64,000 nt of DNA. Origin: UBA1351 sp963677625 (GTDB lineage Bacteria > Bacillota > Clostridia > Lachnospirales > Vallitaleaceae). Numbering within the stretch: the stretch's first letter is position 1; each line of letters opens with the position of its first letter. The notes under the pieces were generated by a model that was given only the letters and a program-made list of their open reading frames with translations, was not told where the DNA came from and did not search any database. Location: assembly GCA_963677625.2 (NCBI GenBank), contig CAXXSW010000012.1, forward strand, positions 310,001 through 374,000. Direction: 5' to 3'. Shown here piece after piece: positions 47,070 to 55,162 of the stretch. Position numbers and translations under genes: made by a program.

Positions 47070-48089
47070 ATGGAGCGTTTGAAATTCATAATAAAACGAT
47101 TTGGTATACTCATTGTTATGCTGTTTGGTGTAGCTAGTATCGTATTTATTCTGACAAAAATTGTACCGGGTGATCCTGTTGTAGCAAATTTAAGTCAACG
47201 TAGTTTAAGTGATCCGGAGATTGTTGCAGCTTACAAAGAAAAGCACGGTTTAGATCAGTCTGTAATTATACAATACTTTATACATATAAAAAATATGGTT
47301 CGACTAGATTTAGGTACATCTATGAGAACAAATAAAGGTGTAATGGATGAACTAAAACGTTGCTTTCCTGCAACAATTGAATTGGCAGGTTTTGCTATTA
47401 TTATTGCATCCCTATTCGGAATCTTTTTTGGCATAATATCAGTTATGAAACGTAATAGTATATTTGACCAGATTGTTCGGGCAATATCAGTGATAGGTGT
47501 AAGTATTCCGAGTTTTTGGTTTGCATTGATTGCACTATATATCTTTTATTACAAGTTACAAATACTTCCGGGTCCCGGGCGTTTGAGCTCTTCTTTTTCA
47601 GCGCCTCACTTGGTCACCGGATTATACACCATTGATGCCTTACTTGAAGGTGATATAATGAAGTTCTTAGATGCATTAAAGCATCTAATTCTTCCCGGAA
47701 CAGTTCTTGCCGCCTTTACTATGGGGCTCATAACTCGGACAACAAGGTCAAACTTATTAGATGTAATGTCAATGGATTATATTCGAACTGCCAAGGCAAA
47801 AGGTTTATCAGGTATTAAGACAATTATCCATCATGCCCTTGGAAATGCCTTAATTCCTGTCCTAACGGTTATAGGTCTTGGATTTGGAAATCTTCTTGGA
47901 GGTATGGTATTGGTTGAGACAATATTTAGTTGGCCGGGACTTGGTCAGTTTGCTTATAATTCAGTTAAATCCTTAGACTATCCTTCCATTATAGGGGTAT
48001 CCATGTTGATTGCTTTGAATTATTTGATTATTAATACAACGGTTGATATACTATATGGTGTTATTGATCCGAGAGTGAGGTACAAATAA
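47070..48089 (+). CDS. oppB: Oligopeptide/dipeptide ABC permease, DppB/OppB
   Basis: A 339-residue permease with six membrane helices. The N-terminal KIVPGDPV block and the C-terminal EAA loop (YIRTAKAKGLSGIKTIIHHAL) are typical of the OppB/DppB family. It forms half of the channel with the next gene, whose ATG follows on its stop codon. AGAGGTGG precedes the start. Confidence 0.93.
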   Translation: MERLKFIIKRFGILIVMLFGVASIVFILTKIVPGDPVVANLSQRSLSDPEIVAAYKEKHGLDQSVIIQYFIHIKNMVRLDLGTSMRTNKGVMDELKRCFPATIELAGFAIIIASLFGIFFGIISVMKRNSIFDQIVRAISVIGVSIPSFWFALIALYIFYYKLQILPGPGRLSSSFSAPHLVTGLYTIDALLEGDIMKFLDALKHLILPGTVLAAFTMGLITRTTRSNLLDVMSMDYIRTAKAKGLSGIKTIIHHALGNALIPVLTVIGLGFGNLLGGMVLVETIFSWPGLGQFAYNSVKSLDYPSIIGVSMLIALNYLIINTTVDILYGVIDPRVRYK

Positions 48090-48925
48090 TGGTTAAATCT
48101 TTAGGAAAGATAATGAGGTCTAATTATTTATTTTCACTTGGAGTTATTATTTGTGTTTTTTGGATACTTGCTGCTTTTTTGGCACCTTTTATTTCAACAT
48201 ATGATCCTATTGTACAAGATCTGCATGTACGTCTAAAGGGGCCAAGTTTAGCACATATTTTCGGAACGGATAATTTTGGACGGGATATTTTCAGTCGGGT
48301 TATTTATGGAGGTAGATATTCCCTGTTAGCTGGCTGTATTACGGTTATTATCGCCGGCTTTATTGGTTCGATTTATGGATCAATTGCAGGTTATGTTGGC
48401 GGACATACGGATAATATTATGATGCGCTTATCTGAAATGATATTGTCTTTCCCTTCTTTAATATTAGCTATGTGTATAAATGCAGCACTAGGTTCAAGTT
48501 TGTTCAATACAATGTTTGCACTTATTATTGTTGCATGGCCATCATATGCAAGATTAATGCGAAGTGTTGTTATAACAGTTAAAGAAAATGACTATGTTGA
48601 GGCTGCTAGTGCATTAGGTGCTTCTAAATGGAGAATATTAGTTACAGAGATTATACCTAACAGCATCAGTTCAGTACTAATCATGGCAACAACAGATTTG
48701 GGTAATCAAATCCTTATGTTTTCAACATTGAGCTTTTTAGGTCTTGGTTCAGCACCACCAACTCCTGAATGGGGTATGATGGTATCTGATGGTGTTGATT
48801 ATTTTAATAAATTTTGGGTGGCAGGATTCCCCGGATTAGCAATATTAACAATGGCTATGGGGGCAAATTTTATTGGTGATGGTTTAAGAGATTTGCTTGA
48901 TCCTAAACTTAGAAAGCAGTTTTAA
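48089..48925 (+). CDS. oppC: Oligopeptide/dipeptide ABC permease, DppC/OppC
   Basis: A 278-residue permease with six membrane helices. FGTDNFGRDIFSRVIYGGRYSL is split around the family's periplasmic signature, and the EAA loop is YVEAASALGASKWRILVTEII. It pairs with the upstream permease. The start overlaps the oppB stop by one base. Confidence 0.93.
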   Translation: MVKSLGKIMRSNYLFSLGVIICVFWILAAFLAPFISTYDPIVQDLHVRLKGPSLAHIFGTDNFGRDIFSRVIYGGRYSLLAGCITVIIAGFIGSIYGSIAGYVGGHTDNIMMRLSEMILSFPSLILAMCINAALGSSLFNTMFALIIVAWPSYARLMRSVVITVKENDYVEAASALGASKWRILVTEIIPNSISSVLIMATTDLGNQILMFSTLSFLGLGSAPPTPEWGMMVSDGVDYFNKFWVAGFPGLAILTMAMGANFIGDGLRDLLDPKLRKQF

Positions 48926-48936
48926 CCTAAAAATAG

Positions 48937-48973
48937 AGACGAGATTTCTTGAATAAAGAAATTCCGTCTTTAT
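48937..48973 (+). terminator. Terminator after the permease genes
   Basis: AGACGAGATTTCTT pairs with AAGAAATTCCGTCT across GAATA, followed by TTATT. It separates the transporter from the peptidase gene, probably allowing partial read-through. Confidence 0.7.
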
Positions 48974-49026
48974 TGTACTACTAGAGGAAAGTTTTCATTC
49001 CGGCAAAACACATAAGGAGGATATAA

Positions 49027-50100
49027 ATGATTAAAGATAGAGTTGAGCGTGTACTTAAAAAAATGAAGGAAATTGGATTAAGTCAACTATTAATAACAAA
49101 TCCTTTATCTATATATTACTTAACAGACCATCTGGAACATCCCGGGGAACGTTTTTTTGCCCTATATTTGAATAATATGGGAGAACATACATTATATGCT
49201 AATCGTTTGTTTTTGATTAATGAAGACCTAGGTCTCAACATTCACTGGTATAGTGATACGGATAATATTATGGAGAAAGTTGCCTGTGATATAATAAGTG
49301 ATGAAAGTCTGGGAGTAGATAATGAGTTACCTTCAAAATACTTAATACCTTTGATCCAATATAAGGCAGCTTCGGACTATCAATTAGGTTCTTATGCCGT
49401 TGACTATGTAAGAGGAATAAAAGATAGTGATGAGCAAGAAAAGATGATGATTGCTTCTCAAATCAATGATATGGCAATGGATCGACTAAAAGATTATATT
49501 AAAGAAGGTATAACGGAAAAAGAAATGGAAGACTATCTTCTTAATATATACAAAGAACTAGGGGCAGAGGGTTATTCGTTTGAACCCTTAATTGCTTTTG
49601 GCGGAAATGCAGCAGAGCCTCATCACTTTCCGGATAATAGTATATTACAGGAAGGCCAATGTATATTATTTGATATTGGTTGTAAAAAGGATAACTATTG
49701 TTCAGATATGACTAGGACCTTTTTCTTTAAAAGTGTATCTGATGAACACCGTAAAATTTACGAATTAGTGCAAAAGGCTAATGAAGAGGCAATTAAGAGT
49801 ATTAAGCCCGGTCTAGCACTGAAAGATATTGATAAAGTTGCTAGAGATATTATTACTAAAGCAGGTTACGGTCCGTATTTTACCCATCGACTAGGGCATT
49901 TTATCGGTATGGATGTACATGAATATGGTGATGTTTCCTCTACAAATGATAATCGAGTGGAAGAAGGTATGATTTTTTCTATTGAACCTGGAATTTATCT
50001 CAATGGTGATATCGGAGTCAGAATTGAAGACCTTGTGCTTGTAACCGGTGACGGGTGCATTCGATTGAATAATTATCAAAAAGATCTTACGATTTTATAG
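49027..50100 (+). CDS. pepP: M24-family aminopeptidase (Xaa-Pro type)
   Basis: A 357-residue creatinase/prolidase-fold peptidase. An N-terminal creatinase-like domain is followed by the catalytic domain with metal ligands in LFDIGCKKDNYCSDMTRTFF (two Asp), HRLGHFIGMDVHE (His), FSIEPGIY (Glu) and VRIEDLVL (Glu). It removes N-terminal residues next to proline or splits X-Pro dipeptides; the exact class is not certain. Location after the peptide transporter fits use of imported peptides. AGGAGG precedes the ATG. Confidence 0.9.
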   Translation: MIKDRVERVLKKMKEIGLSQLLITNPLSIYYLTDHLEHPGERFFALYLNNMGEHTLYANRLFLINEDLGLNIHWYSDTDNIMEKVACDIISDESLGVDNELPSKYLIPLIQYKAASDYQLGSYAVDYVRGIKDSDEQEKMMIASQINDMAMDRLKDYIKEGITEKEMEDYLLNIYKELGAEGYSFEPLIAFGGNAAEPHHFPDNSILQEGQCILFDIGCKKDNYCSDMTRTFFFKSVSDEHRKIYELVQKANEEAIKSIKPGLALKDIDKVARDIITKAGYGPYFTHRLGHFIGMDVHEYGDVSSTNDNRVEEGMIFSIEPGIYLNGDIGVRIEDLVLVTGDGCIRLNNYQKDLTIL

Positions 50101-50132
50101 ATGTAGAGTGTAAATAATGAAAGGGTAGTTAA

Positions 50133-50708
50133 ATGAATCCGTATGCAATAATTAAGATGAATAGTGGAAAACAAATTATAATAGAGTTATTACCTGAATC
50201 AGCTCCAAATACTGTGAATAGTTTTATACATGGAGTAAAAGCAGGCGTCTATGATCAATCTCCTATTGAACGTATTGTTCCGGGGTCATGGGTAGATATT
50301 AGTTATACAGCTTTTGGAAAAAAAGAGGCAAAGTATCTTATTCCTTATGAGAGTGACTTGCATCCTGACTTAAGTCCCTTAGCGTCCGATCTAGGATCTG
50401 TTTGTATGGGTGGTTATGATGAATTGGGCTTATCAGGTTGTGAGTTTTTCTTACCCCTAAGACCATGTCCGGAGCACCTAGGTAAATATCCGGTCTTTGG
50501 AAAAGTAGTGGAAGGTATTGAAGAGATAGTACGTATAGGAAATGAACCAGTAATACCTGTTACCAATTTTCCTTATGCAGATATTGAAATCAATCGGCCG
50601 ATAAATCCTCAAATTATTGAAAGTATCGACTTAAAATTGCACAAGTATATTCCACAAGAACCAATTTTAAAGGAAAAACAATTGTTACCTGAATGTTGGA
50701 AGATATAA
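50133..50708 (+). CDS. Cyclophilin-like protein
   Basis: A 191-residue protein of the cyclophilin type: IIIELLPESAPNTVNSFIHGVKAG is the usual N-terminal block (strand, then helix), followed by PIERIVPGSWV where the Arg matches the catalytic Arg of cyclophilins, and a late GKYPVFGKVVEGIEEI. The middle differs from standard enzymes, so activity is not certain. A proline-directed isomerase next to a proline-type peptidase suggests a shared task with proline peptides. GGGTAG precedes the ATG. Confidence 0.8.
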   Translation: MNPYAIIKMNSGKQIIIELLPESAPNTVNSFIHGVKAGVYDQSPIERIVPGSWVDISYTAFGKKEAKYLIPYESDLHPDLSPLASDLGSVCMGGYDELGLSGCEFFLPLRPCPEHLGKYPVFGKVVEGIEEIVRIGNEPVIPVTNFPYADIEINRPINPQIIESIDLKLHKYIPQEPILKEKQLLPECWKI

Positions 50709-50749
50709 TTGAACCTATTAGCTAAATATTGGAAGATATAGAAAGTGAG

Positions 50750-51307
50750 ATGAAAAAAATGGAACAGGAAGTTCATGTTAAAATAAAAAAAATCAGAAAG
50801 CAAAAAAAGATGACTTTAAAAGATGTTAGTGAAAAAACAGGATTTTCTATTAGTTTTTTATCTCAAATGGAAAGAGGTATATCGCCAATAACTATGGTGT
50901 CACTGAAAAAAATATCTTCAGCACTTGATATACAAATGAAAACTCTTTTTGATGAAGAACAAAATACAAGAGAGTATTATAGACGTGATAATGACGCGGC
51001 ACTACTTGGATTACAACGTAATTATAAGCACTTTAAAATTCTTAGCGGACGTTTTGATAAGCGAAAATTAGACAGTTTCCTTCTTGTAATGGAACCCAAA
51101 TCTACAGGTTTTGAAGCGGGTAGTCATGATGGAGAAGAGTTCTTTTATGTTTTAAAAGGTATTGGGACTTTTATTGTTGATGGTGAAGAATTCACTATAA
51201 AATCAGGTGAATCCATTCACTATCCATCAACTAAACCACATACGGTATATAATCATGAAGACGAAGAACTTGAGATGCTTTGTGTATTAACACCACCACT
51301 TTTTTAA
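50750..51307 (+). CDS. HTH (XRE)-cupin transcription regulator
   Basis: About 185 residues: an XRE-type helix-turn-helix (MTLKDVSEKTGFSISFLSQMERG) and a C-terminal cupin with FEAGSHDGEEFFYVLKGIGT and HYPSTKPHTVYN. Regulators of this class sense small ligands through the cupin. As the last gene of the opp-peptidase group it is probably the local regulator. The start is uncertain: ATG 50750, ATG 50759 and TTG 50729 are in frame and none has a strong ribosome site. Confidence 0.85.
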   Translation: MKKMEQEVHVKIKKIRKQKKMTLKDVSEKTGFSISFLSQMERGISPITMVSLKKISSALDIQMKTLFDEEQNTREYYRRDNDAALLGLQRNYKHFKILSGRFDKRKLDSFLLVMEPKSTGFEAGSHDGEEFFYVLKGIGTFIVDGEEFTIKSGESIHYPSTKPHTVYNHEDEELEMLCVLTPPLF

Positions 51308-51344
51308 TGGATTAAAACAAGATAAAAAGTATATAATGATTATT

Positions 51345-51384
51345 AAAGGCATGTTGATTTAAATTTAATTAACATGTCTTTTGA
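51345..51384 (+). terminator. Terminator after the HTH-cupin gene
   Basis: GGCATGTTGAT and ATTAACATGTC form the stem, followed by TTTT. Together with upstream TATATAATGATTATTA it resembles the block at 51591-51660, so the two may be diverged copies. Confidence 0.7.
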
Positions 51385-51388
51385 GTCA

Positions 51389-51468
51389 AGGCAATATTAA
51401 AAATGATAGAGAATGGATTTGAACAAGATGCAATTTTAGGCATTAGAGACCTTATGAACTAGTTTAGA
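51389..51468 (+). pseudogene. Relic of the 3' end of a short-chain dehydrogenase gene
   Basis: These bases match about 90% the end of the SDR gene at 56665-56745, stop codon included; the differences seen are nearly all transitions. The encoded end reads MIENGFEQDAILGIRDLMN, against VIENGFEQGAILDIRDFMN in the intact gene. Everything upstream of the last 23 codons is missing. Confidence 0.75.
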
Positions 51469-51620
51469 ATTGATTTATATGGTTGTATAATTTTTTATTA
51501 TAATATAAAATATAGAGTAGAAGACGTTGAGGGATGTCGTGTTTTATAAAGATTAGAGGGTAATTAATTTGAAACTTAAAAGATGTTTAGTAAATGATTA
51601 TATATATTATGATTAATAGA

Positions 51621-51658
51621 GACATACTAATTTGAAAGTGATTAGTATGTCTTTTAGT
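51621..51658 (+). terminator. Second terminator at the cassette border
   Basis: AGACATACTAAT pairs perfectly with ATTAGTATGTCT across TTGAAAGTG and is followed by TTTT. Confidence 0.75.
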
Positions 51659-51799
51659 GTTTGTAGAGGTAATTGCGGTTTTAATACTGTAATTGGTTTG
51701 TTTCCGCAATGCGGAAACATGAGAGTTATTATGAAAGAATCAATTTCTGTTTCGGTTGATTAGGAGTTTTTACTGAACTTGACTTTAAGGAGAACTATA

Positions 51800-52147
51800 A
51801 TGCTTGAAACAATAGTTTTGTTAGTAATAGGAATAATAATAGGTGCATACCATGATAGATTCAGAATCAAATATCTAAGTATTCCATGGATTTTTTATAT
51901 CTTTCTCATTGGAACTGGCATTGCATTCCATATTATAGGTGACCGTATATTGCTAGATGTTTATCCTGACTATTTTACTTCACAATGGTATTTTGATCAA
52001 TACGATGGACATCATAGGAATATGTTTAGAGAGTTAATTGGGGACACTATAGGATTGACTTTATATTTGGTACTATTAGCATCAAGTGGAGGTACAGTGT
52101 ACTTAAAATGGAAATTTAAACTACGTAATTCAAGAAGAAGAAAGTAG
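51800..52147 (+). CDS. Small membrane protein, cassette gene 0
   Basis: A 115-residue protein with three hydrophobic segments (about 3-20, 30-48 and 88-104) and a basic tail (KLRNSRRRK). ATG 51800 has AAGGAG nine bases upstream; an earlier TTG start at 51779 has none. It is followed 44 bases later by the first structured repeat. No family recognised. Confidence 0.65.
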   Translation: MLETIVLLVIGIIIGAYHDRFRIKYLSIPWIFYIFLIGTGIAFHIIGDRILLDVYPDYFTSQWYFDQYDGHHRNMFRELIGDTIGLTLYLVLLASSGGTVYLKWKFKLRNSRRRK

Positions 52148-52191
52148 AATGAAGATTTCGATATACTTTGAAAGTAGTCAATTGATTCCAT

Positions 52192-52332
52192 CACATAACA
52201 TACGATTTCCAACACTGCAATCGCTGACCGAGTCAGGACTGCATTAGGGCGTCGAGCAAGCTCTCAATCCATGAGCAGACCTTGTAAGCTCCTTGCGTCG
52301 TAAACCGAAGACCGTTACGGGACCGTTATGTG
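52192..52332 (+). repeat. attC-like structured repeat A
   Basis: Starts CACATAACATACGATTTCC and ends GACCGTTATGTG, so the outer ends are complementary (CACATAAC/GTTATGTG). Inside are CGCTGACCGAGTC, GCATTAG, CATGAGC, TGTAAGC and GCGTCGT. AGGACTGC pairs with GCAGACCT in the centre. The right end is doubled: GACCGTTACGG then GACCGTTATGTG. Plus orientation, just after a gene, like an integron recombination site. Confidence 0.75.
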
Positions 52333-52365
52333 AAATTCAGTTACTTTATTTGATTGGAGAAGAAT

Positions 52366-52653
52366 ATGATTTTAATAACCATAATTTCAATTTTAGTTAG
52401 CCTTTCACTATTAATGAAAGACGTTGATGTTCATAGAGATCAATTGTTTTTTATAAGATCTTTTAAAGTATTGTTTTGTATAGTTATTTCGATATTTATA
52501 CCTAAATTGGTAATATCACAATATTCACAAGAAATACAAACTCATGGTCTTGTTTTAAAAATTTTTATTTATTTTGGGACAATTATATTTGTATTAGGTT
52601 TGGAATTAATAATATATGACAAATTTAGAGAATGGAATAGCAATTATTCATAA
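52366..52653 (+). CDS. Small membrane protein, cassette gene 1
   Basis: 95 residues with three hydrophobic helices (about 1-18, 28-46 and 60-82). ATG 52366 is preceded by GGAGA at five bases; a TTG 12 bases earlier is also in frame. It is the only gene between repeats A and B. No family recognised; small membrane proteins are common cargo of cassettes. Confidence 0.6.
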   Translation: MILITIISILVSLSLLMKDVDVHRDQLFFIRSFKVLFCIVISIFIPKLVISQYSQEIQTHGLVLKIFIYFGTIIFVLGLELIIYDKFREWNSNYS

Positions 52654-52671
52654 GACAGGCGTAATAGAACG

Positions 52672-52803
52672 TCAGATAACATACGATTCAGCGACACTCC
52701 CTTCGTTAACCGAGTCACCTCTGCATTAGGCCACCCAAAGGGTTCCGGCCATGAGCAGAGGCTGTAAGTTCAGGGGCGTCGTGAACCGACCACCGTTATC
52801 AGA
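52672..52803 (+). repeat. attC-like structured repeat B
   Basis: GATAAC at the left pairs with GTTATC at the right. Next, CGATTCAGCGACAC pairs with CGTCGTGAACCG with one unpaired base; CCTCTGC pairs with GCAGAGG; GGCC with GGCC; ACCC with GGGT. Shared blocks are TTAACCGAGTC, GCATTAG, CATGAGC and TGTAAG. The nested stems with an extra base in one arm resemble the fold of integron attC bottom strands. Confidence 0.78.
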
Positions 52804-52838
52804 TAGTTCCTACTGCGAACTGAAATTAAGGAGACTAA

Positions 52839-53669
52839 ATGAATATGAAAAATTTTGAGAAGACTTTAGTATCAATGTCAGAGAAGAAAATTGCAAATCT
52901 TTTTGTGTTGGATATTTATAATGAACATGGTTGCGTTCCACTAATATTTGATGCAGGTGCTGGTATAACTGTCATTAATCAGAGTACAGCCAAGTTATTT
53001 AACGCAAAGAAGCTTGATGAAAGTATACGTGGTGCAGGTAACGCAGGGGTTGTACAGGAGATGAATTTATATATAGTAGAAGAACTAAAAATTGGTTCTT
53101 TAATAATTACATCATTAAAAGTAGTTGTAGTTGATGACGAAGTTTTAGATTTTGGTATTGATGAAGAAGGTAATAAATTAGTAGTTTCTGGATTTCTAGG
53201 ATGGGATGTCATCAGTCAGTTTAAGTGGAGTTATAATACTAATAGAAATACTATGTTGATAGAAGATGTAAGAAATGTAGAAGTCTTTGAAGATCAGAAT
53301 ATGTTAGATTGGAATAATATGCCTCTCTTTTGGATTACTATTAATGGTGAGAATAAACTCGCAGGTCTTGATACTGGCAACACGGAAAGTATTCTTGGAA
53401 ATGTGATGTACAAGCTTATTGAGTCAGACATTGTAGATGATGAGTTTCAAGGAATTGACGGTAATGTGAGTGAGCAAGTAAAAGTATATAATGAGCTTGT
53501 CATCTCAATATTTGAAACCGAAGTTACATTGTATAATATACCTTGTGTTGATCGTCCTGTATTTCCAATAGATGACAATGAGGTTGCTGGTTTAATTGGT
53601 GCTGATATTTTAGCTGGGATGAATTGGAGTATTGATTATAAGAACAGAACTTTTTGGTTAAAGAAGTAA
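52839..53669 (+). CDS. Two-domain retroviral-type aspartic protease-like protein, cassette gene 2
   Basis: 276 residues with two clan AA aspartic protease-type motifs: FDAGAGITVINQSTAKLF (near residue 34) and LDTGNTESILGN (near residue 178). Each half has a later hydrophobic-GxLG-type stretch (VSGFLGWDVI and VAGLIGADIL). The two Asp-x-Gly motifs within one chain would let the single chain form the full active site, as pepsin does. No signal peptide is present, so it is cytoplasmic. AAGGAG is five bases before the ATG. Substrate unknown. Confidence 0.75.
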   Translation: MNMKNFEKTLVSMSEKKIANLFVLDIYNEHGCVPLIFDAGAGITVINQSTAKLFNAKKLDESIRGAGNAGVVQEMNLYIVEELKIGSLIITSLKVVVVDDEVLDFGIDEEGNKLVVSGFLGWDVISQFKWSYNTNRNTMLIEDVRNVEVFEDQNMLDWNNMPLFWITINGENKLAGLDTGNTESILGNVMYKLIESDIVDDEFQGIDGNVSEQVKVYNELVISIFETEVTLYNIPCVDRPVFPIDDNEVAGLIGADILAGMNWSIDYKNRTFWLKK

Positions 53670-53697
53670 TGATAAGAAGGGGACGTAGGAACAATCT

Positions 53698-53800
53698 TAT
53701 AACACACTAGTTCCATATATTCCATAGACTAACCGAGTCGCACTTGCATTAGCAAGCATTGTAAGTCTATGAAACATTGTAACTTGTTAATCGTTATGTG
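53698..53800 (+). repeat. attC-like structured repeat C
   Basis: The shortest copy. TATAAC at left, GTTATGTG at right. ACTAGTTCCATATATTCC pairs with the region GAAACATTGTAACTTGT with one unpaired base; CATAGACT pairs with AGTCTATG; CTTGC pairs with GCAAG around ATTA. It keeps the CTAACCGAGTC and GCATTAG blocks. Confidence 0.72.
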
Positions 53801-53840
53801 CCATAAAACTTTCGAAAATCAATAAAAGGGGGTAATTATT

Positions 53841-54446
53841 TTGATTATTAAACACTTAAGTAAAAGAGCACAAATTGATGAAACGACTTATGTAGCTCCC
53901 AATGCCACTATATGTGGGGATGTAAAAATCGGAAAGAATTGTAGAATTATGCATGGAACAGCACTAATTGCTGAAGGTGGAAAGATTGAGATTGGAGATT
54001 CATGCATCATATTTGAGAACGCAGTCATTCGAAGTACTCCAAAACATTCAGCAAGAATAGGGAGCAATGTAGTAATTGGTCCAGGAGCGCATGTTGTGGG
54101 ATGTATAATTCATGATAATGTGTTTGTAGCTACGCATGCATCGATATTTCATGGTGCAGAGTTAAAAAGCGGAAGTGAAGTAAGAATTAATGGTGTTGTA
54201 CATCTGAAAACAATACTTGATGAGAATGAAACGGTTCCAATAGGATGGATAGCAGTTGGTAATCCAGCTCAGATATTACCACCAGATAAACATGAAGAAA
54301 TTTGGGCAATTCAAAAGGAATTAAATTTTACTGATACTGTCTATGGTGTTTCAAGAGATACTGGAGATTCAACTATGCCACAGATAACCAAGATGTTATC
54401 AGAGTATCTAGGAGATCATTTTGATGACAAAGTAATTGAGGATTAA
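53841..54446 (+). CDS. Left-handed beta-helix (gamma carbonic anhydrase-like) protein, cassette gene 3
   Basis: A 201-residue hexapeptide-repeat protein: VAPNATICGDVKIGKNCRI, KIEIGDSCIIFENAVIRST, RIGSNVVIGPGAHVVGCI. The late HIIHD-type block (CIIHDNVFVATHASIFHGAEL) lacks some of the three metal His of true gamma carbonic anhydrases, so carbonic anhydrase activity is uncertain; acyltransferase-like or structural roles are possible. TTG is used as start after AAAAGGGGG. It is the only gene between repeats C and D. Confidence 0.78.
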   Translation: MIIKHLSKRAQIDETTYVAPNATICGDVKIGKNCRIMHGTALIAEGGKIEIGDSCIIFENAVIRSTPKHSARIGSNVVIGPGAHVVGCIIHDNVFVATHASIFHGAELKSGSEVRINGVVHLKTILDENETVPIGWIAVGNPAQILPPDKHEEIWAIQKELNFTDTVYGVSRDTGDSTMPQITKMLSEYLGDHFDDKVIED

Positions 54447-54477
54447 CATATGATTATTGAGGTAGGTCAAGTTTTAC

Positions 54478-54587
54478 GGCACATAACACAACAATTCCGG
54501 TTCAGTACATCAGCTAACAGAGTGTTGATGATATGACAAGAACAAGGATGTATGTCACGTCGACAACACCGAAGACCGATAGGTGCC
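54478..54587 (+). repeat. attC-like structured repeat D (diverged)
   Basis: Begins GGCACATAACACAAC and ends GAAGACCGATAGGTGCC; GGCAC pairs with GTGCC, but the right core reads GATAG instead of GTTAT. Blocks CAGCTAACAGAGT and CACGTCGACAACACCG are recognisable variants. Its left end GGCACATAAC is the exact complement of the start of the cassette it closes (GTTATGTGCC at 53793-53802). Confidence 0.62.
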
Positions 54588-54688
54588 ATAGCAGACTAGT
54601 TAAAAGCGGAAAAAGAAGCAGCATAAAATATAAAGTGTAATATTATAATAGAGTTTGCATATAAAGTTAGAAAGATGAGGAGAAATGA

Positions 54689-54928
54689 ATGAATAATATA
54701 CTATTTGTTGCAGGATCAAATTCTATATATTCGCAAATTAGATCAAAACCAGCAGGATTCTTAGCTGGTATATGGCATGGACTTATATTACCTATAACTT
54801 TTGTTATTAGTTTGTTCAATCATGGCGTTGGAATATATGAAACAAATAATAACGGCGGATGGTACAATCTAGGATTTATTTTTGGATTATCTAGTGTTTT
54901 TGGAGGCAGTGGTTCTCAGATAAATTGA
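54689..54928 (+). CDS. Small conserved-type membrane protein, cassette gene 4
   Basis: 79 residues with one clear membrane segment (GIWHGLILPITFVISLF) followed by GIYETNNNGGWYNLGFIFG, a second weaker one. The motif set suggests a conserved family of small membrane proteins, but no named family was assigned. GAGGAGA precedes ATG 54689; an ATG four bases earlier opens only three codons. It is followed by repeat E. Confidence 0.6.
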   Translation: MNNILFVAGSNSIYSQIRSKPAGFLAGIWHGLILPITFVISLFNHGVGIYETNNNGGWYNLGFIFGLSSVFGGSGSQIN

Positions 54929-54998
54929 ACCAAAATGTATTGTAATGTTCAAGAGGATCAAATAGGATGAAGCCATCAGACGGTCAAGGAAAGCCATC

Positions 54999-55130
54999 AG
55001 ATAATATACGATTCAACGACACTCAACCCGCTAACCGAGTCGGGGTCGCATCAGCGGTTCAGCTAAAGCTTCACGCGTATGAGCTCACCTTGTAAGCGCG
55101 TTGGCGTCGTCAACATGCGGGACGTTAGAG
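54999..55130 (+). repeat. attC-like structured repeat E
   Basis: AGATAAT at left (an AAC-to-AAT change), GTTAGAG at right. Blocks CGATTCAACGACACTC, CGCTAACCGAGTC, GCATCAG, TATGAGC, TGTAAGC and GGCGTCGT match the set. Two copies of AAGCCATCAGA (54970-54980, 54991-55001) stand just before it. Confidence 0.7.
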
Positions 55131-55162
55131 GACATTGTATACTGAGTTAAGGAGAGGATTTT

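Larger units (their letters stand above)
51308..51799. other. Border of the cassette region: terminators, relic and candidate first junction
   Basis: 492 bases without an intact gene: a terminator (51345-51384), a relic of an SDR gene end (51389-51468), a possible half junction GAAGACGTTGAGG (51520-51532) and a second terminator (51621-51658). TTCCGCAATGCGGAA (51701-51715) is a short palindrome just before the first cassette gene. Confidence 0.6.

Noticed and set aside
54449..54600. Small gene in the gap around repeat D
   Set aside because: The ATG at 54450 opens only a short frame without a ribosome site; the space is taken up by the repeat.
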